In this document: positions 56,513 to 64,000 of the stretch, piece by piece
Layout: the number at the start of each line of letters is the position of its first letter
Numbering within the stretch: the stretch's first letter is position 1
Assembly (NCBI RefSeq): GCF_000956465.1
Contig: NZ_JYJA01000039.1
Coordinates: forward strand, 186,001 to 250,000
Reading direction: 5' to 3'
Source: Microbacterium trichothecenolyticum
Lineage (GTDB): Bacteria > Actinomycetota > Actinomycetes > Actinomycetales > Microbacteriaceae
DNA: 64,000 nt
The notes under the pieces: generated by a model
What the model saw: the letters and a program-made list of their open reading frames with translations, nothing else
Database searches by the model: none
What the model was told of the DNA's origin: nothing
Made by a program: the position numbers and the translations under genes

Positions 56513-56541
56513 TTGCGACACGCCCGGGCTGCACGTAGACT
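56513..56541 (+). promoter_or_regulatory. Promoter of the S10 operon
   Basis: TTGCGA (56513-56518), exactly 17 nt, and TAGACT (56536-56541). Expected start near 56548. The -35 lies inside a repeated GCGACACGCCCG unit (56498-56509 and 56515-56526, period 17). Confidence 0.75.
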
Positions 56542-56859
56542 AGTGAGGTTCCACATTCCGACGCCCCTCTTGGCGTGCGTCGGATCACTGCCAGGGCAGT
56601 GCATAGGCAGCGCAACGCGCAGGGTCCTAGGCCGCGGGCAGCAGAACCACCACATCACGATTCCACCTCGGGCGGAGCTCTGCTTCGCGCGCGGGGGAGG
56701 ACTGGTGCCGGGACGCGGCGCTTCGGTGCGGCACCCGGATTGACAGCAGAACAGCGGTGCAGCACGCACTGCGTAAGCGGTGCAGAAGTGCCATGGCGCT
56801 TTGCGCCACGTGCGTCCAATGCCACAGGGGTATGACGCGAGAAAGAGAGTGAGCAGACA
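56542..56859 (+). promoter_or_regulatory. Long 5' leader of the S10 operon
   Basis: About 310 nt between the predicted start and rpsJ, with no coding frame that looks real. Small hairpins are visible (GGTGCCG at 56704-56710 with CGGCACC at 56729-56735; TGGCGC at 56794-56799 with GCGCCA at 56803-56808). In other bacteria S10 leaders are controlled by ribosomal protein L4; whether this one is cannot be told from sequence. Confidence 0.5.
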
Positions 56860-57168
56860 ATGGCGGGACAGAAGATCCGCATTCGCCTGAAGTCGTACGA
56901 CCACGAGGTCATCGACTCGTCGGCGCGCAAGATCGTCGACACCGTGACCCGTGCGGGCGCGACGGTCGTGGGCCCCGTGCCCCTTCCGACGGAGAAGAAC
57001 GTGATCGCAGTGATCCGTTCTCCCCACAAGTACAAGGACAGCCGCGAGCACTTCGAGATGCGCACCCACAAGCGTCTGATCGACATCATCGATCCGACGC
57101 CCAAGGCTGTCGACTCGCTCATGCGTCTCGACCTCCCGGCCGATGTCAACATCGAGATCAAGCTCTGA
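56860..57168 (+). CDS. rpsJ: 30S ribosomal protein S10
   Basis: A 102-residue protein, [21 protein letters not shown] at the start, typical. It is also the NusE partner of NusB in antitermination. GAGAAAGAGAG precedes the ATG. First gene of a 15-gene S10/spc block that runs beyond the window. Confidence 0.99.
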   Translation: MAGQKIRIRLKSYDHEVIDSSARKIVDTVTRAGATVVGPVPLPTEKNVIAVIRSPHKYKDSREHFEMRTHKRLIDIIDPTPKAVDSLMRLDLPADVNIEIKL

Positions 57169-57176
57169 GGTTCGAC

Positions 57177-57836
57177 ATGGCTGACATCAACAACAAGGTT
57201 TCCAAGGGCCTGCTGGGCACGAAGCTCGGCATGACCCAGGTCTGGGATGAGAACGGCAAGCTCGTTCCCGTCACCGTCATCGAGATCGCCCCGAACGTGG
57301 TCACCCAGGTTCGCACCCCCGAGAAGGACGGCTACAAGGCCGTGCAGATCGGGTACGGGCAGATCGACCCCCGCAAGGTGAACCAGCCCCTCACGGCCCA
57401 CTTCGAGGCCGCGGGTGTCACCCCGCGCCGTCACCTCACCGAGATCCGCACCGCGGACGCCGCTGACTACTCACTCGGTCAGGAGCTCACGGTGGACGGC
57501 ACGTTCGAGGCCGGCCAGCTGGTCGACGTCGTCGGCACCAGCAAGGGCAAGGGCACCGCGGGTGTCATGAAGCGTCACAACTTCAAGGGCGTCTCCGCTT
57601 CGCACGGTGCGCACCGCAACCACCGCAAGCCCGGCTCGATCGGCGCCTCGTCGACCCCGAGCCGCGTCTTCAAGGGCATGCGCATGGCCGGCCGTATGGG
57701 TGGCGAGCGTGTGACCGTCCTCAACCTCAAGGTGCACGCCATCGACGCCGAGAAGGGTCTGCTGCTCGTCAAGGGCGCCGTCCCCGGTGCTCGCGGCCGC
57801 ATCGTCTACGTCCGCAACGCAGTGAAGGGTGCCTGA
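57177..57836 (+). CDS. rplC: 50S ribosomal protein L3
   Basis: A 219-residue protein that nucleates 50S assembly and lines the peptidyl transferase centre with its long loop. [16 protein letters not shown] at the start and [33 protein letters not shown] in the middle are diagnostic (the loop lies in the latter). 8 nt after rpsJ. Confidence 0.99.
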   Translation: MADINNKVSKGLLGTKLGMTQVWDENGKLVPVTVIEIAPNVVTQVRTPEKDGYKAVQIGYGQIDPRKVNQPLTAHFEAAGVTPRRHLTEIRTADAADYSLGQELTVDGTFEAGQLVDVVGTSKGKGTAGVMKRHNFKGVSASHGAHRNHRKPGSIGASSTPSRVFKGMRMAGRMGGERVTVLNLKVHAIDAEKGLLLVKGAVPGARGRIVYVRNAVKGA

Positions 57837-57840
57837 TCTC

Positions 57841-58503
57841 ATGGCTGACTCGACTCTCGCGCTCGACGTCGTGAAGGCAGACGGCAAGAAGGCTGGTTCC
57901 GTCCAGCTGCCCGCCGATCTCTTCGACGTCAAGACGAACATCCCGCTCATCCACCAGGTCGTCGTCGCGCAGCTCGCGGCGGCTCGCCAGGGCACCCACT
58001 CGACCAAGCGTCGCGGTGAGGTCTCGGGCGCCGGCCGCAAGCCCTTCAAGCAGAAGGGCACGGGTAACGCCCGCCAGGGCTCGATCCGCGCGCCGCACAT
58101 GACCGGTGGTGGCATCGTCCACGGTCCGAAGCCGCGTGACTACGCGCAGCGCACCCCCAAGAAGATGATCGCGGCCGCCCTGCTCGGCGCGCTCAGCGAC
58201 CGCGCTCGCGGTGAGCGCCTCCACGTCGTGGAGTCGTTCGGCATCGAGGGTGCTCCGTCGACCAAGGCCGCTGCTGCGGTCCTGACCGGTCTCGGCGCCA
58301 CCAAGAACGTGCTCGTTGTCGTGGACCGCTCGGACGACATCAGCGTCCTCAGCGTCCGCAACATCGCGTTCGCCCACGTGCTGCCGGCTGACCAGCTCAA
58401 CGCCTACGACGTGCTCGTCTCGGACGACATCGTCTTCACCAAGGCCGCTTACGACGCGTTCGTCGCGTCGAAGAGCGCCGTCACCGAGGAGGCCTCGGCA
58501 TGA
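57841..58503 (+). CDS. rplD: 50S ribosomal protein L4
   Basis: A 220-residue protein whose extended loop lies at the exit tunnel; in several bacteria it regulates the S10 operon. [20 protein letters not shown] is the conserved loop. The start is set at the ATG at 57841 ([10 protein letters not shown] follows); a GTG at 57829 overlaps rplC and is less likely. Confidence 0.97.
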   Translation: MADSTLALDVVKADGKKAGSVQLPADLFDVKTNIPLIHQVVVAQLAAARQGTHSTKRRGEVSGAGRKPFKQKGTGNARQGSIRAPHMTGGGIVHGPKPRDYAQRTPKKMIAAALLGALSDRARGERLHVVESFGIEGAPSTKAAAAVLTGLGATKNVLVVVDRSDDISVLSVRNIAFAHVLPADQLNAYDVLVSDDIVFTKAAYDAFVASKSAVTEEASA

Positions 58504-58799
58504 CCGCCGTCAACAAGGACCCGCGCGACATCATCCTGAAGCCGGTCGTTTCGGAGAAGAGCTACGGGCTCATCGACGAGGGCAAGTACACCTTCCTCGT
58601 CGACCCCCGCGCCTCGAAGACCGAGATCAAGCTCGCCATCGAGAAGATCTTCGGCGTCAAGGTCGCAGCGGTCAACACGCTCAACCGCACGGGCAAGGCC
58701 CGTCGCACCCGCTTCGGCACGGGCAAGCGCAAGGACACCAAGCGCGCCATCGTGACCCTGAAGTCGGGCACCATCGACATCTTCACGGCAGTCGGCTGA
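58500..58799 (+). CDS. rplW: 50S ribosomal protein L23
   Basis: A 99-residue protein at the tunnel exit that docks trigger factor and [26 protein letters not shown] and the following basic [21 protein letters not shown] loop are typical. Overlaps rplD by ATGA. Confidence 0.99.
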   Translation: MTAVNKDPRDIILKPVVSEKSYGLIDEGKYTFLVDPRASKTEIKLAIEKIFGVKVAAVNTLNRTGKARRTRFGTGKRKDTKRAIVTLKSGTIDIFTAVG

Positions 58800-58823
58800 C
58801 GGTCGGGATAGAGGACTAGAGAT

Positions 58824-59663
58824 ATGGCTATTCGCAAGTACAAGCCCACGACCCCGGGTCGCCGCGGCTCGTCGGTGGCCGACTTCGCCGAGATCACCCG
58901 ATCGACGCCCGAGAAGTCGCTCCTCCGCCCGCTCAGCAAGACCGGTGGCCGCAACAACCAGGGCCGCATCACCACGCGTCACATCGGTGGTGGCCACAAG
59001 CGTCAGTACCGCGTCATCGACTTCCGTCGTAACGACAAGGACGGCATCAACGCCAAGGTCGCTCACATCGAGTACGACCCCAACCGCACCGCGCGCATCG
59101 CGCTCCTGCACTACTTCGACGGCGAGAAGCGCTACATCATCGCGCCGAACAAGCTGTCGCAGGGCGACATCGTCGAGTCGGGTCCCTCGGCCGACATCAA
59201 GCCGGGCAACAACCTGCCGCTGAAGAACATCCCCACCGGTACCGTGATCCACGCGATCGAGCTCCGCCCCGGCGGCGGCGCGAAGCTGGCCCGCTCGGCC
59301 GGTGCGTCGGTTCGCCTCGTGGCGAAGGACGGCCCCTACGCCCAGCTGCGTCTGCCCTCGGGCGAGATCCGCAACGTCGACGCGCGCTGCCGCGCGACCG
59401 TCGGCGAGGTGGGCAACGCCGAGCAGTCGAACATCAACTGGGGCAAGGCCGGCCGCAACCGCTGGAAGGGCATCCGCCCGACCGTCCGCGGTGTCGCCAT
59501 GAACCCGGTCGACCACCCGCACGGTGGTGGTGAGGGTAAGACCTCCGGTGGTCGTCACCCGGTTTCGCCGTGGGGTCAGGCCGAGGGCCGCACCCGTCAC
59601 GCGAACAAGGAAAGCGACAAGTACATCGTCCGTCGTCGCAACGCCGGCAAGAAGCGGAAGTAG
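58824..59663 (+). CDS. rplB: 50S ribosomal protein L2
   Basis: A 279-residue protein near the peptidyl transferase centre. [15 protein letters not shown] and the C-terminal [21 protein letters not shown], with the functionally important His, are conserved. 24 nt after rplW. Confidence 0.99.
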   Translation: MAIRKYKPTTPGRRGSSVADFAEITRSTPEKSLLRPLSKTGGRNNQGRITTRHIGGGHKRQYRVIDFRRNDKDGINAKVAHIEYDPNRTARIALLHYFDGEKRYIIAPNKLSQGDIVESGPSADIKPGNNLPLKNIPTGTVIHAIELRPGGGAKLARSAGASVRLVAKDGPYAQLRLPSGEIRNVDARCRATVGEVGNAEQSNINWGKAGRNRWKGIRPTVRGVAMNPVDHPHGGGEGKTSGGRHPVSPWGQAEGRTRHANKESDKYIVRRRNAGKKRK

Positions 59664-59675
59664 GAGTAGAGGAAG

Positions 59676-59957
59676 ATGCCTCGCAGCCTTAAGAAGGGCC
59701 CCTTCGTCGACGAGCACCTGCTTCGCAAGGTCGTCGTCCAGAACGAAGCCGGCACCAAGAACGTCATCAAGACCTGGTCGCGCCGTTCGATGATCATCCC
59801 GGCCATGCTGGGTCACACCATCGCCGTGCACGACGGACGCAAGCACATCCCCGTGTTCGTGTCCGAGACCATGGTCGGCCACAAGCTGGGCGAGTTCGCG
59901 CCCACCCGCACCTTCCGCGGCCACGTGAAGGACGACAAGAAGGGCCGCCGCCGCTGA
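59676..59957 (+). CDS. rpsS: 30S ribosomal protein S19
   Basis: A 93-residue protein of the small-subunit head. [22 protein letters not shown]-like [21 protein letters not shown] and the C-terminal [14 protein letters not shown] are typical. Confidence 0.99.
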   Translation: MPRSLKKGPFVDEHLLRKVVVQNEAGTKNVIKTWSRRSMIIPAMLGHTIAVHDGRKHIPVFVSETMVGHKLGEFAPTRTFRGHVKDDKKGRRR

Positions 59958-59979
59958 CGCGGGGGCAGAGGAGAGAGAA

Positions 59980-60378
59980 ATGGTGGAGTCCATCGCACGC
60001 GTGCGACACATCCGCGTGACCCCTCAGAAGGCTCGTCGTGTCGTTGCGCTCATCAAGGGCAAGCAGGCTGAGGAGGCCCTGGCCATCCTCAAGTTCGCAC
60101 CGCAGGGTGCGAGCGAGCCGATCTACAAGCTCGTCGCCGCCGCGATCGCGAACGCTCGCGTCAAGGCGGACAAGGACGGCGAGTACCTGGACGAGCAGGA
60201 CCTGTACGTGAAGAACGCGTACGTCGACGAGGGCACGACGCTCAAGCGTTTCCAGCCCCGCGCGCAGGGTCGTGCCTTCCAGATCAAGAAGCGCACCAGC
60301 CACATCACCGTCGTGCTCTCGACCCCCGAGGTCGCGGAGACGGCGCCGGCTGCCAAGAGCAAGAAGGCGAGCAAGTAA
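59980..60378 (+). CDS. rplV: 50S ribosomal protein L22
   Basis: A 132-residue protein lining the tunnel, a macrolide-resistance site. [21 protein letters not shown] and the hairpin region [23 protein letters not shown] are intact, with an Ala/Lys tail. GGAGAGAG precedes the ATG at 59980. Confidence 0.98.
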   Translation: MVESIARVRHIRVTPQKARRVVALIKGKQAEEALAILKFAPQGASEPIYKLVAAAIANARVKADKDGEYLDEQDLYVKNAYVDEGTTLKRFQPRAQGRAFQIKKRTSHITVVLSTPEVAETAPAAKSKKASK

Positions 60379-61160
60379 TGGGACAGAAGGTCCACCCCTA
60401 CGGCTTCCGCCTCGGCATCACGACCGACCACGTGTCGCGTTGGTTCTCGGACTCGACGAAGCCCGGCCAGCGTTACGCCGACTACGTCGCCGAGGACATC
60501 CGCATCCGCAAGCTCCTGCAGACCCAGCTCGACCGGGCCGGCGTGAGCAACATCGAGATCGAGCGCACCCGTGACCGCGTTCGCGTCGACATCCACACGG
60601 CCCGTCCGGGCATCGTGATCGGTCGCCGCGGCGCCGAGGCCGAGCGCATCCGCGCCGACCTCGAGAAGCTCACCGGCAAGCAGATCCAGCTGAACATCCT
60701 CGAGGTCAAGAACCCCGAGGCCGATGCGCAGCTCGTCGCGCAGGGCATCGCCGAGCAGCTCACCGCTCGCGTGGCGTTCCGCCGCGCGATGCGCAAGGGT
60801 CTGCAGGGTGCTCAGCGCGCCGGCGCCAAGGGCGTCCGCATCCAGGTCTCCGGCCGCCTCGGCGGCGCCGAGATGAGCCGCTCGGAGTTCTACCGCGAGG
60901 GTCGTGTGCCGCTGCACACGCTGCGCGCGAACATCGACTACGGCTTCTACGAGGCGAAGACCACCTTCGGCCGCATCGGCGTGAAGGTCTGGATCTACAA
61001 GGGCGACCTCACCAACAAGGAGCTCGCTCGCGAGCAGGCCAACGCGCCGAAGTCGGACCGTCGTCGTGACGACCGTCGTGGCGGCCCGCGTGGCGACCGC
61101 GGCGAGCGTGGCGGCGACCGCCGCAACGAGGCCCCCGTGGCAGAAGGAGCGTCGGCGTAA
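60378..61160 (+). CDS. rpsC: 30S ribosomal protein S3
   Basis: A 260-residue protein with an N-terminal KH domain ([24 protein letters not shown]) and the conserved C-terminal domain ([14 protein letters not shown] [18 protein letters not shown]). The tail from about 225 is a basic Arg/Gly/Asp-rich extension ([21 protein letters not shown]), common in actinobacteria. Overlaps rplV (TAATG). Confidence 0.98.
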   Translation: MGQKVHPYGFRLGITTDHVSRWFSDSTKPGQRYADYVAEDIRIRKLLQTQLDRAGVSNIEIERTRDRVRVDIHTARPGIVIGRRGAEAERIRADLEKLTGKQIQLNILEVKNPEADAQLVAQGIAEQLTARVAFRRAMRKGLQGAQRAGAKGVRIQVSGRLGGAEMSRSEFYREGRVPLHTLRANIDYGFYEAKTTFGRIGVKVWIYKGDLTNKELAREQANAPKSDRRRDDRRGGPRGDRGERGGDRRNEAPVAEGASA

Positions 61161-61579
61161 TGCTCATCCCCCGCAAGGTCAAGTACCGCAAGCAGCACCA
61201 CCCCGGCCGTTCGGGCCAGGCCACCGGTGGCACGAAGGTGTCGTTCGGTGAGTTCGGCATCCAGGCCCTCACGCCCGCTTACGTGACGAACCGTCAGATC
61301 GAGTCCGCTCGTATCGCGATGACCCGTCACATCAAGCGTGGCGGCAAGGTGTGGATCAACATCTACCCCGACCGTCCGCTCACGAAGAAGCCGGCCGAGA
61401 CCCGCATGGGTTCCGGTAAGGGTTCGCCCGAGTGGTGGGTCGCAAACGTCAAGCCGGGTCGCGTCCTCTTCGAGGTCGCCGGCGTCAACGAGGAACTCGC
61501 TCGTGAGGCCCTGACCCGTGCCATCCACAAGCTGCCTCTCAAGGCACGCATCATCAAGCGCGAGGAGGGCGACGCGTAA
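61160..61579 (+). CDS. rplP: 50S ribosomal protein L16
   Basis: A 139-residue protein that helps place tRNA in the A site. [20 protein letters not shown] at the start and [14 protein letters not shown] further on are the standard motifs. Overlaps rpsC and rpmC by TAATG. Confidence 0.99.
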   Translation: MLIPRKVKYRKQHHPGRSGQATGGTKVSFGEFGIQALTPAYVTNRQIESARIAMTRHIKRGGKVWINIYPDRPLTKKPAETRMGSGKGSPEWWVANVKPGRVLFEVAGVNEELAREALTRAIHKLPLKARIIKREEGDA

Positions 61580-61893
61580 TGGCGATCGGCACCAAGACGC
61601 TCGCCCCGAGCGAGCTCGACACGTTCGAAGACCAGCGCCTCGTCGAGGAGCTGCGCAAGGCCAAGGAAGAGCTGTTCAACCTGCGCTTCCAGTCGGCGAC
61701 CGGCCAGCTCGAGAGCCACGGCCGCATCCGTGCGGTCAAGCGCGACATCGCGCGGCTCTACACCGTGATCCGTGAGCGCGAGCTCGGCATCCGTGCCACG
61801 CCCGCGCCGCTGGAGACCGCGACGAAGGCGAAGAAGACGAAGGCCAAGAAGGCGGATGCCGCTGACGAGGCCGCGAAGGAAGAGGCCGAGTGA
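61579..61893 (+). CDS. rpmC: 50S ribosomal protein L29 with extended C-terminal tail
   Basis: A 104-residue protein. The core ([39 protein letters not shown]) fits the usual 65-75-residue L29, and the last 30 residues form a Lys/Ala-rich extension ([22 protein letters not shown]) known from actinobacterial versions. It binds near the tunnel exit. Confidence 0.97.
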   Translation: MAIGTKTLAPSELDTFEDQRLVEELRKAKEELFNLRFQSATGQLESHGRIRAVKRDIARLYTVIRERELGIRATPAPLETATKAKKTKAKKADAADEAAKEEAE

Positions 61894-62225
61894 TGGCTGA
61901 CACGAAGAAGGCCGCTGACGCGGTCGAGACCAAGGGCCACGAGTCGAGCGAGCACGATGTGCGCGACGTCGACGCCCGCGGTTACCGCAAGGCCCGCCGT
62001 GGCTACGTCGTCAGCGACAAGATGGACAAGACCATCGTCGTCGAGGTCGAGGACCGCGTGAAGCACCCGCTCTACGGCAAGGTCATCCGCCGCACCTCCA
62101 AGGTGAAGGCGCACGACGAGACCAACTCCGCCGGCATCGGCGACCTCGTCCTCATCAACGAGACCCGCCCGCTGAGCGCCACCAAGCGCTGGCGTCTGGT
62201 CGAGATCCTGGAGAAGGCCAAGTGA
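61893..62225 (+). CDS. rpsQ: 30S ribosomal protein S17 with N-terminal extension
   Basis: A 110-residue protein. The core begins near [34 protein letters not shown]. About 25 extra residues ([22 protein letters not shown]) precede it compared with shorter S17 of other bacteria. The ATG at 61893 overlaps the rpmC stop by 1 nt; a GTG at 61890 would also be in frame. Confidence 0.96.
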   Translation: MADTKKAADAVETKGHESSEHDVRDVDARGYRKARRGYVVSDKMDKTIVVEVEDRVKHPLYGKVIRRTSKVKAHDETNSAGIGDLVLINETRPLSATKRWRLVEILEKAK

Positions 62226-62590
62226 TTCAGAACGAGTCCCGCCTCAAGGTCGCCGACAACACGGGCGCCAAGGAGCTGCTCACCATCCGCGTTCTCGGTG
62301 GCTCGAACCGCCGTTACGCGGGTCTCGGTGACATCATCGTGGCCACCGTCAAGGACGCGATCCCGGGCGGCAACGTCAAGAAGGGCGACGTGGTCAAGGC
62401 CGTCGTCGTCCGCACCGTCAAGCAGACCCGTCGCGCCGACGGTTCGTACATCAAGTTCGACGAGAACGCCGCCGTCATCCTGAAGAACGACGGGGAGCCC
62501 CGCGGCACCCGCATCTTCGGACCGGTCGGTCGTGAGCTTCGCGACAAGAAGTTCATGAAGATCGTCTCGCTCGCACCGGAGGTGATCTGA
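62222..62590 (+). CDS. rplN: 50S ribosomal protein L14
   Basis: A 122-residue protein with [22 protein letters not shown] at the start, as expected. It starts with GTG overlapping the rpsQ stop (GTGA). It bridges the subunits. Confidence 0.99.
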   Translation: MIQNESRLKVADNTGAKELLTIRVLGGSNRRYAGLGDIIVATVKDAIPGGNVKKGDVVKAVVVRTVKQTRRADGSYIKFDENAAVILKNDGEPRGTRIFGPVGRELRDKKFMKIVSLAPEVI

Positions 62591-62594
62591 CCCC

Positions 62595-62954
62595 ATGGCC
62601 AAGATCAAGAAGGGTGACCTGGTTCAGGTCATCACGGGCAAGAAGCAGGACAAGGGCGGCGACCGCGGCAAGCAGGGCAAGGTCCTCGAGGTCCTGTCCG
62701 AGCAGAACCGCGTCATCGTCGAGGGCGTGAACTACGTCACGAAGCACAACCGTGTCGGTCAGTCGCAGCGCGGCACCAAGACGGGCGGCATCGAGACGAT
62801 GGAAGCCCCCATCCACATCTCCAACGTCCAGGTCGTCGACCCCTCGACCAAGAAGCCGACCCGCGTCGGCCACCGTGTCGAGGAGCAGACCAAGGACGGC
62901 GTGAAGCGCACCGTCCGCGTGCGTTACGCGAAGAAGTCAGGCAAGGACCTCTGA
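62595..62954 (+). CDS. rplX: 50S ribosomal protein L24
   Basis: A 119-residue assembly initiator. [20 protein letters not shown] is the KOW-type start, followed by [25 protein letters not shown]. 4 nt after rplN and 2 nt before rplE. Confidence 0.98.
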   Translation: MAKIKKGDLVQVITGKKQDKGGDRGKQGKVLEVLSEQNRVIVEGVNYVTKHNRVGQSQRGTKTGGIETMEAPIHISNVQVVDPSTKKPTRVGHRVEEQTKDGVKRTVRVRYAKKSGKDL

Positions 62955-62956
62955 AC

Positions 62957-63547
62957 ATGAGCACCACCACTGCCGTGGAGGCTGGCAAGATCCAGCCCCG
63001 CCTGAAGCAGAAGTACAACGCCGAGATCAAGAAGGCGCTGCAGGACGAGTTCGGCTACGAGAACGTCATGCAGATCCCGGGCCTGGTCAAGGTCGTCGTG
63101 AACACCGGTGTCGGCGAGGCCGCTCGCGACAGCAAGGTGATCGATGGTGCGGTCGACGACCTCACCAAGATCACCGGTCAGAAGCCGGTCGTGACCAAGG
63201 CCCGCAAGTCCATCGCGCAGTTCAAGCTGCGTGAGGGCCAGGCCATCGGCGCGCACGTCACCCTCCGTGGCGACCGCGCGTGGGAGTTCATCGACCGTCT
63301 CGTCAACCTGGCGCTGCCCCGCATCCGCGACTTCCGCGGCCTCTCGGGCGCCCAGTTCGACGGTCACGGCAACTACACCTTCGGTCTCCAGGAGCAGTCC
63401 GTGTTCCACGAGATCAACCAGGACAAGATCGACCGCGTCCGCGGCTTCGACATCACCATCGTGACGACGGCGAAGACGGACGCCGAGGGCCGCGCACTCC
63501 TGCGCGCCCTGGGCTTCCCGTTCAAGTCGGACGACGCGCAGGCGTAA
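62957..63547 (+). CDS. rplE: 50S ribosomal protein L5
   Basis: A 196-residue protein of the 5S r[32 protein letters not shown] and the [23 protein letters not shown] segment are diagnostic. It is followed not by rpsN, as in many bacteria, but by a 155-nt gap with a hairpin. Confidence 0.98.
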   Translation: MSTTTAVEAGKIQPRLKQKYNAEIKKALQDEFGYENVMQIPGLVKVVVNTGVGEAARDSKVIDGAVDDLTKITGQKPVVTKARKSIAQFKLREGQAIGAHVTLRGDRAWEFIDRLVNLALPRIRDFRGLSGAQFDGHGNYTFGLQEQSVFHEINQDKIDRVRGFDITIVTTAKTDAEGRALLRALGFPFKSDDAQA

Positions 63548-63557
63548 TTCCTGAATC

Positions 63558-63599
63558 GGATGCCTCGACCCGGGCGCATGCGCGCGGGTCGAGGCATCC
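63558..63599 (+). terminator. Perfect 15-bp inverted repeat between rplE and rpsH
   Basis: GGATGCCTCGACCCG (63558-63572) pairs exactly with 63585-63599, loop of 12 nt. It starts 11 nt after the rplE stop in the place where rpsN is often found. It may separate two transcription units in the spc block or act as a processing site. Confidence 0.7.
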
Positions 63600-63702
63600 C
63601 CAGAACCAGCAATTGAAAACTGGCACAACTGAACATGGCAATCATGGAAGGTCGTCTGCCGTGTAACGGCAGCCGATACCTCGTGAACAAAGGAATCAAG
63701 AA

Positions 63703-64000
63703 ATGACAATGACAGACCCGGTCGCAGACATGCTGACCCGTCTGCGCAACGCGAACTCGGCGCACCACGACTCCGTGTCGCTGCCGAGCTCCAAGCTCAA
63801 GACCCACATCGCCGAGATCCTCAAGCAGGAGGGCTACATCTCCGCGTGGGAGGTCAGCGACGCCCGCGTCGGCTCGACCCTCACCCTGACGCTCAAGTAC
63901 GGCCCGAACCGCGAGCGGTCGATCGCCGGCATCAAGCGCGTCTCGAAGCCCGGCCTCCGCGTGTACGCGAAGTCCACCGAGATCCCCCGCGTCCTCGGCG
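63703..64000 (+). CDS. rpsH: 30S ribosomal protein S8, truncated by the window edge
   Basis: About 99 N-terminal residues: [21 protein letters not shown], then [18 protein letters not shown] and [15 protein letters not shown]8 is an early assembly protein and the translational repressor of the spc operon in E. coli. AAAGGAA lies 9 nt before the ATG at 63703; the ATG at 63709 is a second possibility. Confidence 0.98.
   Translation, partial: MTMTDPVADMLTRLRNANSAHHDSVSLPSSKLKTHIAEILKQEGYISAWEVSDARVGSTLTLTLKYGPNRERSIAGIKRVSKPGLRVYAKSTEIPRVLG

Noticed and set aside
56542..56859. A riboswitch in the S10 leader
   Set aside because: Only small hairpins are visible and none matches a known aptamer core I can recognise by eye.

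Overview
This is a high-GC chromosomal segment from an actinobacterium, most likely Microbacterium or a close relative in Microbacteriaceae. The ribosomal and RNA polymerase genes are actinobacterial in sequence and order. GC-rich codons dominate, GTG starts are frequent, and many genes have a TANNNT -10 box only 6-7 nt before the start codon, which indicates leaderless mRNAs. The species is inferred from gene order and style; no database search was run.

Layout. (1) 1-12.7 kb is mixed chromosomal content: a truncated hemerythrin-like gene, a MacB/FtsX-type ABC exporter, an operon pairing a metallo-beta-lactamase-fold protein with an HExxH metallopeptidase, an FMN reductase, an SRPBCC protein, a ComB-like phosphatase, a SprT-like protein, a TPR protein, a spermidine-synthase-like methyltransferase, and 5-oxoprolinase genes (pxpA plus a pxpB-pxpC fusion). 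(2) 12.75-22.6 kb is an accessory cassette on the minus strand. In transcription order it holds two DUF4062/NB-ARC/helical-repeat STAND ATPases, a CHAT-domain caspase-like protein, and a fusion of an alpha/beta hydrolase with a caspase-like (C14) domain. It looks like an NLR-type conflict or cell-death system and is the most interesting part of the window. The two STAND genes share a 459-bp block with one mismatch, encoding the whole N-terminal sensor domain, although the rest of each gene has diverged. (3) 22.8-30.9 kb: a small secreted protein, then rpoB-rpoC. (4) 30.97-36.8 kb: a three-gene membrane/stress operon and several small envelope proteins. (5) 36.97-51.27 kb: a seven-gene, nearly gapless operon with a membrane Ser/Thr kinase, a 1988-residue surface protein, a MoxR ATPase, a DUF58 protein, a transglutaminase-like membrane protein that lacks the expected catalytic Cys and His, an FHA protein and a small membrane protein. 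(6) 51.6-56.4 kb: rpsL-rpsG-fusA-tuf and a small antitoxin-like protein. (7) 56.86 kb to the end: the S10 and spc ribosomal protein genes from rpsJ to a truncated rpsH.

How the parts work together. The translation and transcription genes form the str, S10/spc and rpoBC blocks, each with a recognisable promoter and a GC-rich hairpin at some boundaries. The kinase operon suggests phospho-signalling (kinase plus FHA reader) coupled to assembly of an envelope structure by MoxR/DUF58/TgpA-like proteins. In the STAND-CHAT-caspase cassette, ligand sensing by the STAND proteins would be expected to control one or both caspase-fold effectors; this is inference from domain content and gene order. Perfect or near-perfect inverted repeats are scattered between genes, and one sits in frame inside the linker of the pxpB-pxpC fusion. 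No tRNA, rRNA, CRISPR array, transposase or integrase was seen.
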